A stretch of 41,847 nt of DNA from Clostridia bacterium (GTDB lineage Bacteria > Bacillota > Clostridia > Oscillospirales > CAG-272). Below are positions 1-8,113 of the stretch, one piece after another (the stretch's first letter is position 1; the number at the start of each line of letters is the position of its first letter). Below the pieces are notes generated by a model, which did not search any database, was not told the origin of the DNA, and worked only from the letters and a program-made list of their open reading frames with translations. The stretch is from NCBI GenBank assembly GCA_017938885.1, contig JAGBAS010000035.1:1-41847 (forward strand). Direction: 5' to 3'. A program made the position numbers and the translations under genes.

Positions 1-84
1 CCGCCGCTACATGGTGAGGAAAAATGATTTTTACATGCGGTGCATGGAGCTCCTGCCCATGCTTCCCGCGGAAAGGACTATACT

Positions 85-1023
85 ATGCGTATCGTATTCA
101 TGGGCACTCCCGATTTTGCCCTGTATTCTCTGAAGGCTCTGGTGGAATCCGGCGAGGATGTGGTCGGCGTGGTCACCCAGCCCGACAAGCCCCGCGGACG
201 GGGCTACGTGCTGACCCCCCCTCCCGTCAAGGTCTACGCCCTGGAGCAGAATATCCCCGTCTACCAGCCCCAGACCCTGCGGAATGGAGCATTTGACGAG
301 ACTTTGGCCGAGCTTGCCCCCGAGCTGATCGTGGTGGTGGCTTACGGTAAGCTCCTGCCCCTGTCGGTGCTGGACTATCCCAAGTACGGCTGTATCAACG
401 TCCACGGCTCCCTTCTCCCCGCCCTGCGTGGCGCAGCACCCATGCAGAGAGCCATCATGGAGGGTCACCCCGTCACGGGCATCACCACCATGTACATGGC
501 CGAGGGCATGGACACGGGAGATATGCTCCTCAAGTCCGAGGTGGCCATCGAGATCGACGACAACTTTGAGACGGTCCACGACAAGCTGGCGGTCTGCGGC
601 GCCGAAACTCTGCTCCGCACCATTGAGGAGCTGAAGAAGGGGACCCTTGTGTCCACGCCCCAGGACGGCAGTCTCGCCACCCACGCCGCCAAGATCGAGA
701 AGGCCGACTGCCTCATCGACTTTACGGCAGACGCCCACACGGTGCATAATCGCATCCGCGGTCTGTCCCCCATGCCTCTGGCCTTCACCCACACCCCCGA
801 CGGAAAGCTGTTGAAGGTCCCCGCCGCCGTGCGCGGTCAGGAGCCCGAGGCGGGTAGTCTCGCCGCCCCCGGCACCGTTCTGTCCCTGGACAAGGGCATT
901 GAGGTGGCTTGCGGTACGGGATCGGTGATCTTCACCGCCGTCACTCCCGAGGGCAAGGGGCGCATGAATGCGGTTGATTACATTCGGGGGCGGAAGGTGG
1001 CTGTGGGGGATGTGCTGGCGTAA
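85..1023 (+). CDS. fmt: Methionyl-tRNA formyltransferase
   Basis: Transfers a formyl group from 10-formyl-tetrahydrofolate to Met-tRNA(fMet) for translation initiation; cytosolic. The 312-residue product has the usual family length. It begins MRIVFMGTPDFA and carries the catalytic segment with N105 and H107 (NVHGSLLP, then RGAAP) and D143 in GMDTGD, matching the Asn-His-Asp triad of the family. A C-terminal OB-like domain follows (about residues 205-312). I chose the ATG at 85 because GAAAGGA lies 7 bases upstream and the family starts at MRIVFMG; an in-frame upstream ATG at 40 would add 15 unrelated residues. The window starts too close to see the upstream gene, which is often def in this lineage. 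It ends in a two-way terminator shared with the convergent toxin-antitoxin locus. Confidence 0.97.
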   Translation: MRIVFMGTPDFALYSLKALVESGEDVVGVVTQPDKPRGRGYVLTPPPVKVYALEQNIPVYQPQTLRNGAFDETLAELAPELIVVVAYGKLLPLSVLDYPKYGCINVHGSLLPALRGAAPMQRAIMEGHPVTGITTMYMAEGMDTGDMLLKSEVAIEIDDNFETVHDKLAVCGAETLLRTIEELKKGTLVSTPQDGSLATHAAKIEKADCLIDFTADAHTVHNRIRGLSPMPLAFTHTPDGKLLKVPAAVRGQEPEAGSLAAPGTVLSLDKGIEVACGTGSVIFTAVTPEGKGRMNAVDYIRGRKVAVGDVLA

Positions 1024-1055
1024 AAAAACAGAACGGATCTCTCCGTCCTGCTTTT
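1022..1055. terminator. Bidirectional intrinsic terminator between fmt and the yoeB remnant
   Basis: A stem of CAGAACGGA and TCCGTCCTG (one mismatch) closes on a TCTC loop. It is followed by CTTTT on the plus strand and, read on the minus strand, by a run of seven T. It lies directly between the two convergent genes and can serve both. Confidence 0.75.
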
Positions 1056-1062
1056 CCATCAT

Positions 1063-1326
1063 TCAATCATCGTAGTGTCCTCTGCATTGGATGATCTCCA
1101 CCCGATCCTCGGTCACACGGTAGACGATACGATGCTCATCGTCAATGCGGCGGCTCCAGAAACCGCTGAGGTCGCCCCGCAAAGGCTCCGGCTTGCCGAT
1201 CCCGTTGTATCCGTTGCGCTCGATGTCCTGCAAGAGCTGGTTGATCCGCTTCAAGATCTTCTTGTCCCGGGTCTGCCAGTACAGGTAATCCTCTCACGCG
1301 TCCTCGGTGAATAGAAACTTACTCAT
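1063..1326 (-). pseudogene. yoeB: YoeB-family mRNA interferase toxin interrupted by an in-frame TGA
   Basis: YoeB toxins are ribosome-dependent endoribonucleases that cut mRNA in the A site. Read from the ATG at 1326, the frame gives MSKFLFTEDA, then TGA (1296-1294), then EDYLYWQTRDKK and a full YoeB body to CRGHYDD; 87 codons, the normal family length. The stop sits exactly where the family has Trp (WEDYLYWQ), so a single TGG-to-TGA change explains it. Everything after it looks functional, including KPEPL (Glu), SGFWSRR, EHR and the terminal HY pair. The start overlaps the antitoxin stop codon, the usual coupled arrangement. Other genes here end in TGA (for example the metallopeptidase at 1764 and rpmH), so recoding as Trp is unlikely. 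A sequencing error is possible. Confidence 0.85.
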
Positions 1327-1591
1327 CCGCCATATCCTCAAGCTCTGCCAAGGTATGCTCGGTCACCTGTCCCGCGCGAAGCTGCTGTGCGCTCTTATGA
1401 AGAGCGGCGGTATTGCTTTGGGAGTAAAAGGGGTCGATGGATACCTCAAAGGGGATACGCTGCTCACGGATCATCTTCTTGGCAAGAATGGTGATGGCCA
1501 CCGTCATATTGATCCCCAGCTCGTTGCATACGCGGTCAAAATCCCGCTTCATTTCGTCATCCATGCGGATATTGATGTTCGATTGTGCCAT
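1319..1591 (-). CDS. relB: RelB/DinJ-family antitoxin
   Basis: A 90-residue antitoxin expected to bind and neutralise the downstream YoeB-type toxin and to repress its own promoter. The N-terminal ribbon-helix-helix segment (NINIRMDDEMKRDFDRVC, then LGINMTVAITILAKK) is typical of RelB/DinJ. The C-terminal part (about residues 50-90) is the toxin-wrapping region. AAAGGAGG precedes the ATG, and a strong promoter lies just upstream. The toxin start overlaps this gene's stop. Pairing of a RelB/DinJ-type antitoxin with a YoeB-type toxin is known in Firmicutes. With the toxin frame broken, this may now be an orphan antitoxin. Confidence 0.9.
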   Translation of the reverse strand: MAQSNINIRMDDEMKRDFDRVCNELGINMTVAITILAKKMIREQRIPFEVSIDPFYSQSNTAALHKSAQQLRAGQVTEHTLAELEDMADE

Positions 1592-1614
1592 GTGAACACC
1601 TCCTTTTCAGTAAT

Positions 1615-1643
1615 AGTATATCACAACGCAGTAACAATGTCAA
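1615..1643 (-). promoter_or_regulatory. Sigma-A promoter of the relB-yoeB locus
   Basis: On the minus strand TTGACA (1643-1638) and TATACT (1620-1615) are separated by exactly 17 bases, about 25 bases before the antitoxin ATG. The short leader suits an autoregulated toxin-antitoxin promoter. Confidence 0.8.
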
Positions 1644-1702
1644 CACATTGCTTGCAATTTTCGGAAAATTTTCACTTACGTCATATTCATCACGCAAAGT
1701 TC

Positions 1703-1731
1703 TTATTGAATCCATGATTTCGTGGTAAACT
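1703..1731 (+). promoter_or_regulatory. Possible promoter of the zinc metallopeptidase
   Basis: TTATTG (1703-1708), a 17-base spacer and TAAACT (1726-1731) with TGG just before it (extended -10 form). It is the only candidate in the short gap before the ATG at 1764 and diverges from the relB promoter. Confidence 0.4.
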
Positions 1732-1763
1732 ACCCACAAACGACCCAATGAAAGGAGTTTTCC

Positions 1764-2483
1764 ATGTTTTTCGATCTTTTCTGGGGGGACACCACCATTC
1801 TGGTGCTGATCCCCGCCATGATCTTCGCCTTCTGGGCGCAAATGCGAGTCAATTCTACCTTTAAAAAGTACGCCAAGGTCCCCAGCCGTCGGGGCTTGAC
1901 GGGAGCCGAGGCCGCCCGCCGCGTGTTGGATGCCTCGGGGCTGTACCACGTCCGCGTGGAACGTATCCACGGACATCTCACCGACCATTACGATCCCCGT
2001 GAGAACGTCATCCGCCTGTCCGACGCCACCTACGCCTCCACCGGCATTGCCGCCATCGGTGTGGCCGCCCACGAGGCGGGTCACGCCGTCCAGCACGCCA
2101 AGGGCTACGTGCCCATCAAGGTGCGCGCCGCCATCATCCCCCTGACCCGCTTCGGCTCCGCCCTGGCCATGCCCCTGTTTCTCATCGGTCTGATCTTCGC
2201 CGGCAGTGCCTACTTTGAGGGCAGGATCGGGGAAATCCTCATGCTGACGGGTATTCTGTTCTTCTCCTTCTCCACCCTGTTCCAGTTGGTGACCCTCCCC
2301 ACCGAATTCAACGCCTCGGCCAGGGCCATGAAGGCCTTGGAGGACGGAGGACTCCTAGCCGCCGACGAGCTCCCCGGCGCCAAGGCCACCCTTTCCGCCG
2401 CCGCCATGACCTACGTGGCCGCTCTGGCCTCCTCCCTGGCATCGCTTTTGCGGTTGATCCTCATCTTTAACCGCCGCCGCTGA
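1764..2483 (+). CDS. Membrane zinc metallopeptidase, YugP family
   Basis: A 239-residue integral membrane protein of the neutral zinc metallopeptidase 2 (YugP) family; its substrates are unknown. A membrane segment lies at residues 10-25, then a soluble catalytic part with HEAGH at 103-107, the zinc-binding HExxH motif. Two or three hydrophobic segments follow (about 123-145, 150-175 and 210-232). The segment LPTEFNASARA is typical of the family and probably supplies a further metal ligand. AAAGGAG stands 7 bases before the ATG. It is followed 28 bases later by rsmB, a neighbour commonly seen next to this peptidase in Clostridia. The length is normal and nothing is missing. Confidence 0.9.
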   Translation: MFFDLFWGDTTILVLIPAMIFAFWAQMRVNSTFKKYAKVPSRRGLTGAEAARRVLDASGLYHVRVERIHGHLTDHYDPRENVIRLSDATYASTGIAAIGVAAHEAGHAVQHAKGYVPIKVRAAIIPLTRFGSALAMPLFLIGLIFAGSAYFEGRIGEILMLTGILFFSFSTLFQLVTLPTEFNASARAMKALEDGGLLAADELPGAKATLSAAAMTYVAALASSLASLLRLILIFNRRR

Positions 2484-2511
2484 TCCCAAATTGATAAGGA
2501 AGGACATGACC

Positions 2512-3918
2512 ATGCCCACTCCCTCATATTCCCCCCGCTCCCTGGCGCTCTCCACCCTGTTGGCAGTAGAAAAGGGTCAGTACGGTAACATCGCCGTGGA
2601 TACCGCTCTGAAGCGGGTCCCCCTGAGCGACCCCGACCGCCATCTCTACACCGCTCTGGTCTACGGTGTCACCGAGCGCAAGACCACTTTGGAGTTCCTT
2701 TTGGGGAAGTTCTCCTCCCGCCCCCTGTCCGAGCTGGACAGTACCGTCCGTATCGCTCTGTGCATGGGGCTGTACCAGCTCATCTATTTGGACCGCGTCC
2801 CCGATCACGCCGCTCTGGACGAGACGGTGTCTCTGATGCCCCGCAAGGTGTCGGGGTTCGTCAATGCCGTCCTGCGGTCCTATCTCCGCTTTGAGGCGGC
2901 TCTGCCCAAGGCTCCCGACGGGAGCCGCGCCCCCCGCGAGAGCAAGCTGACCTCCCCCGAGGATTGGATCGCCCGCTTCCCCGAGTTGGGGGAGGGGGAT
3001 CTTACCGCTTTGTCGGTGTGCTATGGCGTCCCTGTGTCGCTGTGCGAAGTTTTCGTGGATGCCCTGGGACGTGACCGCGCCGCCTCGGCTCTTCGGGGCT
3101 TCTGCGAAAAGCCCCCCATGACGGTGCGGGTTAACACCGAAAGGACCACGCCCGAAAAGCTCACGGCCGAGCTGACCGCCGAGGGGCTGACGGTGCTCCC
3201 CGCCCTCTACGCCGATGCCGCGCTCCGCGTACCCGAGGGGGCCATTACCGCCGCCGAGGCATTCCAGAGAGGTGACTTCTTTGTCCAGGACGAGGCCTCC
3301 CAGCTCTGCGTGGCGGCGCTGGACGCAAGGCCCGACCATATCGTAGTAGACACCTGCGCCTGCCCCGGCTCCAAGTCCTTCGGCATCGCCCTGACCATGG
3401 AGGACCGAGGGGAGGTACATAGCTTCGACCTCCACAGAAGCAAGCTCTCCCTGATCGAGTCAGGAGCGGAACGCTTAGGACTGGCCATCGTTACAGCAAA
3501 CGAGCGGGACGCGCGGAATCCCGACCCAGCCCTTCTGGGCAAATGCGACCGCGTGCTCTGCGACGTGCCCTGCTCAGGCCTGGGAGTCATCGCCAAGAAG
3601 CCCGAAATCCGCCACAAGGATCTCTCCGAGTCTGCCCGTCTCCCCGCTATCCAAGCGGCCATCCTGGAGGCATCGGCAGGGTACGTCAAGCCCGGCGGCG
3701 TACTGGTGTACTCCACCTGTACCGTTCTGCCCGCCGAGAACCAGGATGTGGTGACTGCTTTCCTGGCGGCCCACCCCGAGTTTGAGCCTTTGGATTTCAC
3801 CTTCCCCGCCAAGGACAAAGCGGTCTGCGACATCGTCTCCGAGGGGGGTATGGTGACTCTGCTGCCCGATCAAAACCGCACCGACGGGTTCTTCATCGCG
3901 CGGTTGCGGAGAAAGTAA
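2512..3918 (+). CDS. rsmB: 16S rRNA (cytosine-967-C5)-methyltransferase
   Basis: Methylates C5 of cytosine 967 (E. coli numbering) in 16S rRNA using S-adenosylmethionine. The 468-residue protein has an N-terminal NusB-like RNA-binding domain (about 1-135) and a Rossmann methyltransferase domain. The SAM motif reads DTCACPGSKS, slightly divergent from the usual CAAPGGKT. Both catalytic cysteines are present: C354 in DVPCSGLG and C403 in YSTCT. I chose the ATG at 2512 because AAGGAAGGA ends 7 bases before it; the ATG at 2506 is too close to that ribosome site. It is probably co-transcribed with the upstream metallopeptidase. Confidence 0.95.
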   Translation: MPTPSYSPRSLALSTLLAVEKGQYGNIAVDTALKRVPLSDPDRHLYTALVYGVTERKTTLEFLLGKFSSRPLSELDSTVRIALCMGLYQLIYLDRVPDHAALDETVSLMPRKVSGFVNAVLRSYLRFEAALPKAPDGSRAPRESKLTSPEDWIARFPELGEGDLTALSVCYGVPVSLCEVFVDALGRDRAASALRGFCEKPPMTVRVNTERTTPEKLTAELTAEGLTVLPALYADAALRVPEGAITAAEAFQRGDFFVQDEASQLCVAALDARPDHIVVDTCACPGSKSFGIALTMEDRGEVHSFDLHRSKLSLIESGAERLGLAIVTANERDARNPDPALLGKCDRVLCDVPCSGLGVIAKKPEIRHKDLSESARLPAIQAAILEASAGYVKPGGVLVYSTCTVLPAENQDVVTAFLAAHPEFEPLDFTFPAKDKAVCDIVSEGGMVTLLPDQNRTDGFFIARLRRK

Positions 3919-3962
3919 ACGACAGATATTCCCCTGCTTTGCGAGGTTTTTGAAAGAAACGG

Positions 3963-3991
3963 TTGCGGAGCGGGGGATTTTGTGGTATAAT
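3963..3991 (+). promoter_or_regulatory. Promoter of the ABC exporter operon
   Basis: TTGCGG (3963-3968), a 17-base spacer and TATAAT (3986-3991) preceded by TGG, an extended -10. Transcription would start near 3998, so the hairpin repeat at 4006-4170 would form almost the whole leader of the exporter mRNA. Confidence 0.75.
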
Positions 3992-4005
3992 GGGGGAAGA
4001 ATGAA

Positions 4006-4170
4006 AATTGGGGTTTTGGTGAGATACAAGTTACAAGATACAAAGATACAAGATATGAAATAACCTTGAGGCAACAGCCGTTCTATATCTTGTATCTTGT
4101 ATCGGCCGAGCTTGCTCGGCGCGTATCTTGTATCTCTCTGCTGAGCAAAGCTCAGCGATAAACCCAAATT
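4006..4170 (+). repeat. Dispersed nested-hairpin repeat, copy A
   Basis: A 165-base non-coding element with imperfect inverted ends AATTGGGGTTT and AAACCCAAATT. Inside are multiple GATACAA/TTGTATC units in both directions: GAGATACAAG pairs with CTTGTATCTC, and GATACAAGATAT pairs perfectly with ATATCTTGTATC. Two compact hairpins follow, GCCGAG-CTTG-CTCGGC and GCTGAGCAAAGCTCAGC. A near-identical copy lies inverted at 26971-27144. Here it sits in the leader of the exporter mRNA, directly before the ribosome site of the first exporter gene. No protein is encoded. It resembles a MITE-like or REP-like mobile palindrome; any regulatory role is inference. Confidence 0.85.
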
Positions 4171-4199
4171 TGACAAAAGAAAGGATGTGACCCACCACC

Positions 4200-5978
4200 A
4201 TGAAACGCCTATTCGCCTACCTCTGCCCCTTTGCGGGACGAATGTCGGTGGGACTCACCATCAAGACCGCGGGCACCCTGGTTGAGCTGGCCCTGCCCTA
4301 CATACTGGGTATGCTGCTCAACGATATCATCGCCACATACGCCGGCTCGGGGGACACCCAGGGGGGACTGCGCTCCATCCTCATCTGGGGCGGTGTCATG
4401 GCGGTTTGTGCCGTGGCGGCTCTGGTATTCAATATCGTGGCCAACCGTATGGCGGCCTTTGTGGCCAAGGACGTGGCTACCGCCATCCGCCACGATCTCT
4501 TCGATTCCACCATGCGGCTCTCCTGTGCCCGGGCCGACGCCTTTACGGTGCCTTCCCTGGAGTCCCGCCTCACCTCCGACACCTATAACGTCCATCATTT
4601 GGTGGGCATGATGCAGCGGCTGGGCGTCCGCGCCCCCATCCTTTTGGTGGGCGGTCTGCTCATCACGCTGACTCTCGACCCCATCCTGACCCTGGTCATG
4701 TTCTCGGTCATGCCCCTCATCGTGCTGACGGTCTATATTGTCTCCAAACGGGGAGTACCGCTGTACAGCCAATCGCAGCAGGCGGGAGATGCCATGGTAC
4801 GGGTAGTCCGTGAGGATGCCCAGGGCATCCGCGTCATCAAGGCTCTGTCCCGCAAGGAATACGAGCAGAGCCGCTTTGAGGCCGTCAATCGGGAGCTCAT
4901 GCACGACAGTCTCCGCGCCGCCGCCAACACCTCGGTCTCCAATCCCCTCATCAACCTGTTTTTGAACGTGGGGCTGGTGGCGGTCATGTTCGTGGGTGCC
5001 ATCCGCGTCAACAATGGCCTCTGTTTGCCCGGCACCATCATTTCCTTCATTCAGTACTTCACCATCCTCTCCAACGCCCTGCTCTCCATTACCCGTATCT
5101 TCATGATGTTCACCAAGGGTACCGCCTCCATGAACCGTATCTGCGAGGTGCTGGACGCCAAGGATCGGGACGAGAGTGAGTCCGCCGCCGAAGGCGTCAT
5201 GCCCCTTCCCGAGAACCCTGAGCGGTATATTTCCTTTGAGAATGTCACCTTCTCCTATCGCGGCAAGACCGACAACGTAAACGCCGTTTCCTTCGATCTC
5301 CCGCAGGGCGGTACGCTGGGGATCATCGGTGCCACGGGTTCGGGCAAGACCACCCTTTTGTCCCTGCTCATGCGGTTCTACCAGGTCCCCGTCGGCAGCG
5401 GCACCATCCGCATCGGCGGGCGGGACATCCGCACCATGACCCCCGCCGAGCTTCGCTCCCGCTTCGGCATCGCCATGCAGAACGACTTCCTCTACGCGGG
5501 TACTATTGAAGACAACATCCGCTTTGGGCGGGACATCACCCACGAGCAGGTGGTTCACGCCGCCGCCATGGCCCAAGCGCATGAATTCATCTCCAAGCTG
5601 GCCGACGGCTACGACCACAAGCTGACCGTCAAGGGCACCAACCTCAGCGGAGGACAGAAGCAACGCCTGCTCATCGCCCGCGCTCTGGCGGGAAATCCCG
5701 ACATTCTGGTGCTGGACGACGCCTCCTCAGCCCTGGACTACAAGACTGATGCGGCTCTGCGCAAGGCTTTGCGGGAGAACGCCGAGGTGCAAAAGGCTTC
5801 TCTCACCACCACCGTGATCGTCGCCCAGCGTGTCAGCTCCATCAAGCACGCCGATCTCATTCTGGTCATGGATCAGGGGGAGGTCATCGGCTGCGGCACC
5901 CACGATGAGCTGTTGGACACCTGTACGGTCTACAGCGAGATTGCCGAGTCCCAGATGGGAGGTGCTATCCTTGAATAA
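4200..5978 (+). CDS. Heterodimeric ABC exporter subunit with the degenerate ATP site
   Basis: A 592-residue half-transporter with an N-terminal six-helix ABC exporter membrane domain (about 1-310) and a C-terminal ATPase domain. Walker A is GATGSGKTT (377-385) and the signature LSGGQ (482-486) is intact. Walker B is LVLDD: the catalytic Glu is Asp (D507) and the switch His is Gln (Q543, IVAQR). This is the classic pattern of the non-catalytic half of heterodimeric exporters such as TM287/288 or BmrCD. The partner follows with an 8-base overlap. GAAAGGA precedes the ATG at a longish 14 bases. Substrates cannot be read from sequence; drugs, lipids or peptides are all possible. Confidence 0.93.
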   Translation: MKRLFAYLCPFAGRMSVGLTIKTAGTLVELALPYILGMLLNDIIATYAGSGDTQGGLRSILIWGGVMAVCAVAALVFNIVANRMAAFVAKDVATAIRHDLFDSTMRLSCARADAFTVPSLESRLTSDTYNVHHLVGMMQRLGVRAPILLVGGLLITLTLDPILTLVMFSVMPLIVLTVYIVSKRGVPLYSQSQQAGDAMVRVVREDAQGIRVIKALSRKEYEQSRFEAVNRELMHDSLRAAANTSVSNPLINLFLNVGLVAVMFVGAIRVNNGLCLPGTIISFIQYFTILSNALLSITRIFMMFTKGTASMNRICEVLDAKDRDESESAAEGVMPLPENPERYISFENVTFSYRGKTDNVNAVSFDLPQGGTLGIIGATGSGKTTLLSLLMRFYQVPVGSGTIRIGGRDIRTMTPAELRSRFGIAMQNDFLYAGTIEDNIRFGRDITHEQVVHAAAMAQAHEFISKLADGYDHKLTVKGTNLSGGQKQRLLIARALAGNPDILVLDDASSALDYKTDAALRKALRENAEVQKASLTTTVIVAQRVSSIKHADLILVMDQGEVIGCGTHDELLDTCTVYSEIAESQMGGAILE

Positions 5979-7839
5979 TCAGAATCGAGGCATGGGACGT
6001 TCCATCAACGATCCCCGTGCAAACCAGAACCAGAAAATGGATAAAGCACGCCGTACCCGTGTGGTAGGGCGCATCCTCCGCTATATGCTTCACTACAAGT
6101 GGGCTATGCTGGCGGCCTTCCTGCTCATGCTGATCTCCAACCTGTTGGCACTGGCGGGCCCCGCCCTGTCGGGTGTGGTCATCAACGCCATTGACCCCTT
6201 CGACACCGCCAACAGCGGTGGGATCGCCGTGGGCAAGGTGGATTTTGACACTGTCAAGCTCTACTGCCTCCTGCTCATCATCTTCTACGCTGTCTCGGCG
6301 GTCATGTCCTACGCCCTGGCCGTCCTTATGGCCTGGATCAGCCAGCGCATCTCCTACACCATGCGCCGTGAGGTCTTCGCCCATCTCACCGAGCTCCCCG
6401 TGGGTTACTTCGACACCCACCAGACGGGCGAGATCGTCTCCCACATCTCCTACGACATCGATACCCTCAACGCCTCCCTCTCCCATGACCTTCTGCAAAT
6501 ATGCGCCAGCGTCATCACGGTGGTGGGATCTCTCATCATGATGCTGACCATTTCCCCCCTGCTCCTGTGCGTGTTCATCATTACGGTGCCCGTGTCCATC
6601 CTGTTCACGCGGTACAAGACCAAGAAGATCCGCCCGCTGTTCCGCAAGCGATCCGCCATGCTGGGCGAGCTGAACGGCTATGCCGAGGAGATGTTGTCAG
6701 GCCACCGCACCATCAAGGCCTACCATCGGGAGTCCGAGATCGTCTCCCGCTTCGACGGTCATAACCGCGAGGCCTGCGAGGCCTACTACCGCGCCGACTA
6801 CCAGGGATCCGTCATCGGCCCCACCGTCAACTTTATCAACAACCTGTCCCTGACCCTCATCACGGTGCTGGGCGGCGTGTTCTATCTCATGACCCTGACG
6901 GTGACGGGGCTTCACCCCCTGCTGGTCATCAATCTGGGCGACGTATCCGCCTTTGTCCAGTACTCCCGCAAATTCTCGGGCCCCATCAACGAGTTCGCCA
7001 ACATTCTGAGCGAGTTCCAGTCGGCGGCCTCGGCGGCGGAGCGCATCTTCAATCTGCTGGACGAGCCGGCCGAGCCTGCGGACAAGGTGGATGCCGAGGC
7101 ACTGACCGACACCCAAGGCGCGGTAGAAATGACCGACGTGCATTTCGGCTACGTGCCCGAAAAGGAAATTCTTCACGGGCTGAGCCTCCGCGCGGACAAG
7201 GGTGATCTGGTGGCCATCGTAGGGCCCACGGGAGCGGGCAAGACCACCGTCATCAACCTGCTTATGCGCTTCTACGACAAGCAGAGCGGCACCGTTACGG
7301 TGGACGGTCACGAGATCACCGACCTGACCCGCGACAGCCTGCGCCGCGCCTACACCATGGTGCTCCAGGATACCTGGCTCTTCTGCGGCACCGTCTACAA
7401 CAACATCGTCTACGGCACCGAGGGGGCAACCCGGGAGGACGTGGTCGCTGCCGCCAAGGCCGCCCACATCCACCGCTTCATCGAATCCCTCCCCGAGGGC
7501 TACGACACGGTGCTGTCCGACGACGGCATCAACATCTCCAAGGGGCAAAAACAGCTCCTCACCATCGCCCGCGCCATGCTGTCCGACGCCCCCATCCTGA
7601 TCCTGGACGAGGCCACCTCCAACGTGGACTCCCGCACCGAGAAACTGATCCAGGATGCCCTCTACGCCCTCATGAAGGGCCGCACCTGCTTCGTCATCGC
7701 CCACCGCCTGTCCACCATCAAGAACGCCGACAAAATTTTGGTAGTGCGGGACGGTCTGGTCACCGAGCAAGGTACCCACGAGGAGCTATTGGCCTCGGGC
7801 GGGTTCTACGCTTCGCTGTATAACGCGCAGTTTACCTGA
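5971..7839 (+). CDS. Heterodimeric ABC exporter subunit with the catalytic ATP site
   Basis: Partner of the preceding half-transporter; 622 residues from the TTG at 5971. I preferred this start because GGGAGGT lies 7 bases upstream and it gives tight coupling to the upstream gene; an ATG at 5992 is the alternative. The membrane domain covers about residues 45-375. Walker A is GPTGAGKTT (418-426), Walker B is LILDE with catalytic E547, and the switch His is H578 (IAHR). Its signature motif is degenerate, ISKGQ (522-526) instead of LSGGQ. The two subunits therefore complement each other: this Walker A/B with the partner's LSGGQ makes the one competent site. The reading frame is open upstream into the previous gene, but that is a shadow. 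Confidence 0.92.
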   Translation: MNNQNRGMGRSINDPRANQNQKMDKARRTRVVGRILRYMLHYKWAMLAAFLLMLISNLLALAGPALSGVVINAIDPFDTANSGGIAVGKVDFDTVKLYCLLLIIFYAVSAVMSYALAVLMAWISQRISYTMRREVFAHLTELPVGYFDTHQTGEIVSHISYDIDTLNASLSHDLLQICASVITVVGSLIMMLTISPLLLCVFIITVPVSILFTRYKTKKIRPLFRKRSAMLGELNGYAEEMLSGHRTIKAYHRESEIVSRFDGHNREACEAYYRADYQGSVIGPTVNFINNLSLTLITVLGGVFYLMTLTVTGLHPLLVINLGDVSAFVQYSRKFSGPINEFANILSEFQSAASAAERIFNLLDEPAEPADKVDAEALTDTQGAVEMTDVHFGYVPEKEILHGLSLRADKGDLVAIVGPTGAGKTTVINLLMRFYDKQSGTVTVDGHEITDLTRDSLRRAYTMVLQDTWLFCGTVYNNIVYGTEGATREDVVAAAKAAHIHRFIESLPEGYDTVLSDDGINISKGQKQLLTIARAMLSDAPILILDEATSNVDSRTEKLIQDALYALMKGRTCFVIAHRLSTIKNADKILVVRDGLVTEQGTHEELLASGGFYASLYNAQFT

Positions 7840-7846
7840 TACCCTG

Positions 7847-7881
7847 AACCTCCAAGGGACTTTGGTCTTTTGGAGGTTTTC
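7847..7881 (+). terminator. Intrinsic terminator of the ABC exporter operon
   Basis: A perfect 9-bp stem AACCTCCAA / TTGGAGGTT with a 14-base loop, ending in a short T run, 8 bases after the exporter stop codon. Confidence 0.8.
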
Positions 7882-7882
7882 A

Positions 7883-8113
7883 AATTGGGGTTTAGCGGGC
7901 TGTTGGTTTGTGCTGACCCATGGGTGTTACCCTCTCACCCAGAGGGGGAGCCTTTCGTACTAAACCCAGCGAAATTCCGTTTCCCGACAAGTGTTTTCCC
8001 GCCGTTCTGAGGCAACCCCTCTGGGGGTGCCTCCTCGCAAGCTCGGGTGCGAAGCGGTGAGAGGGCAAATATCGCGGACAAGGCACAAACAAACAGTTCG
8101 CCAAACCTAAATT
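7883..8113. repeat. Palindromic intergenic element with ends like the hairpin repeat
   Basis: About 231 non-coding bases bounded by AATTGGGGTTT and AAACCTAAATT (9 of 11 inverted matches), nearly the same ends as the repeat at 4006. The interior differs. CCCTCTCACC (7930-7939) pairs perfectly with GGTGAGAGGG (8056-8065), and GAGGCA (8009-8014) pairs with TGCCTC (8028-8033) around ACCCC...GGGGT. It fills the first half of the 520-base gene-free stretch between the exporter and the small lipoprotein. With copy A it brackets the exporter gene pair. Only one copy is seen here, so calling it a repeat rests on its ends and palindromic form. Confidence 0.5.

Noticed and set aside
1294..1296. TGA read as tryptophan (recoded genetic code)
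   Set aside because: Several intact genes here end with TGA (the metallopeptidase at 1764, rpmH, hemW), so TGA is a normal stop in this genome.
4021..4160. Short protein encoded by the hairpin repeat
   Set aside because: The translated frames (Tyr/Leu/Ile-rich runs) reflect the repeat units, differ between copies and lack a ribosome site.
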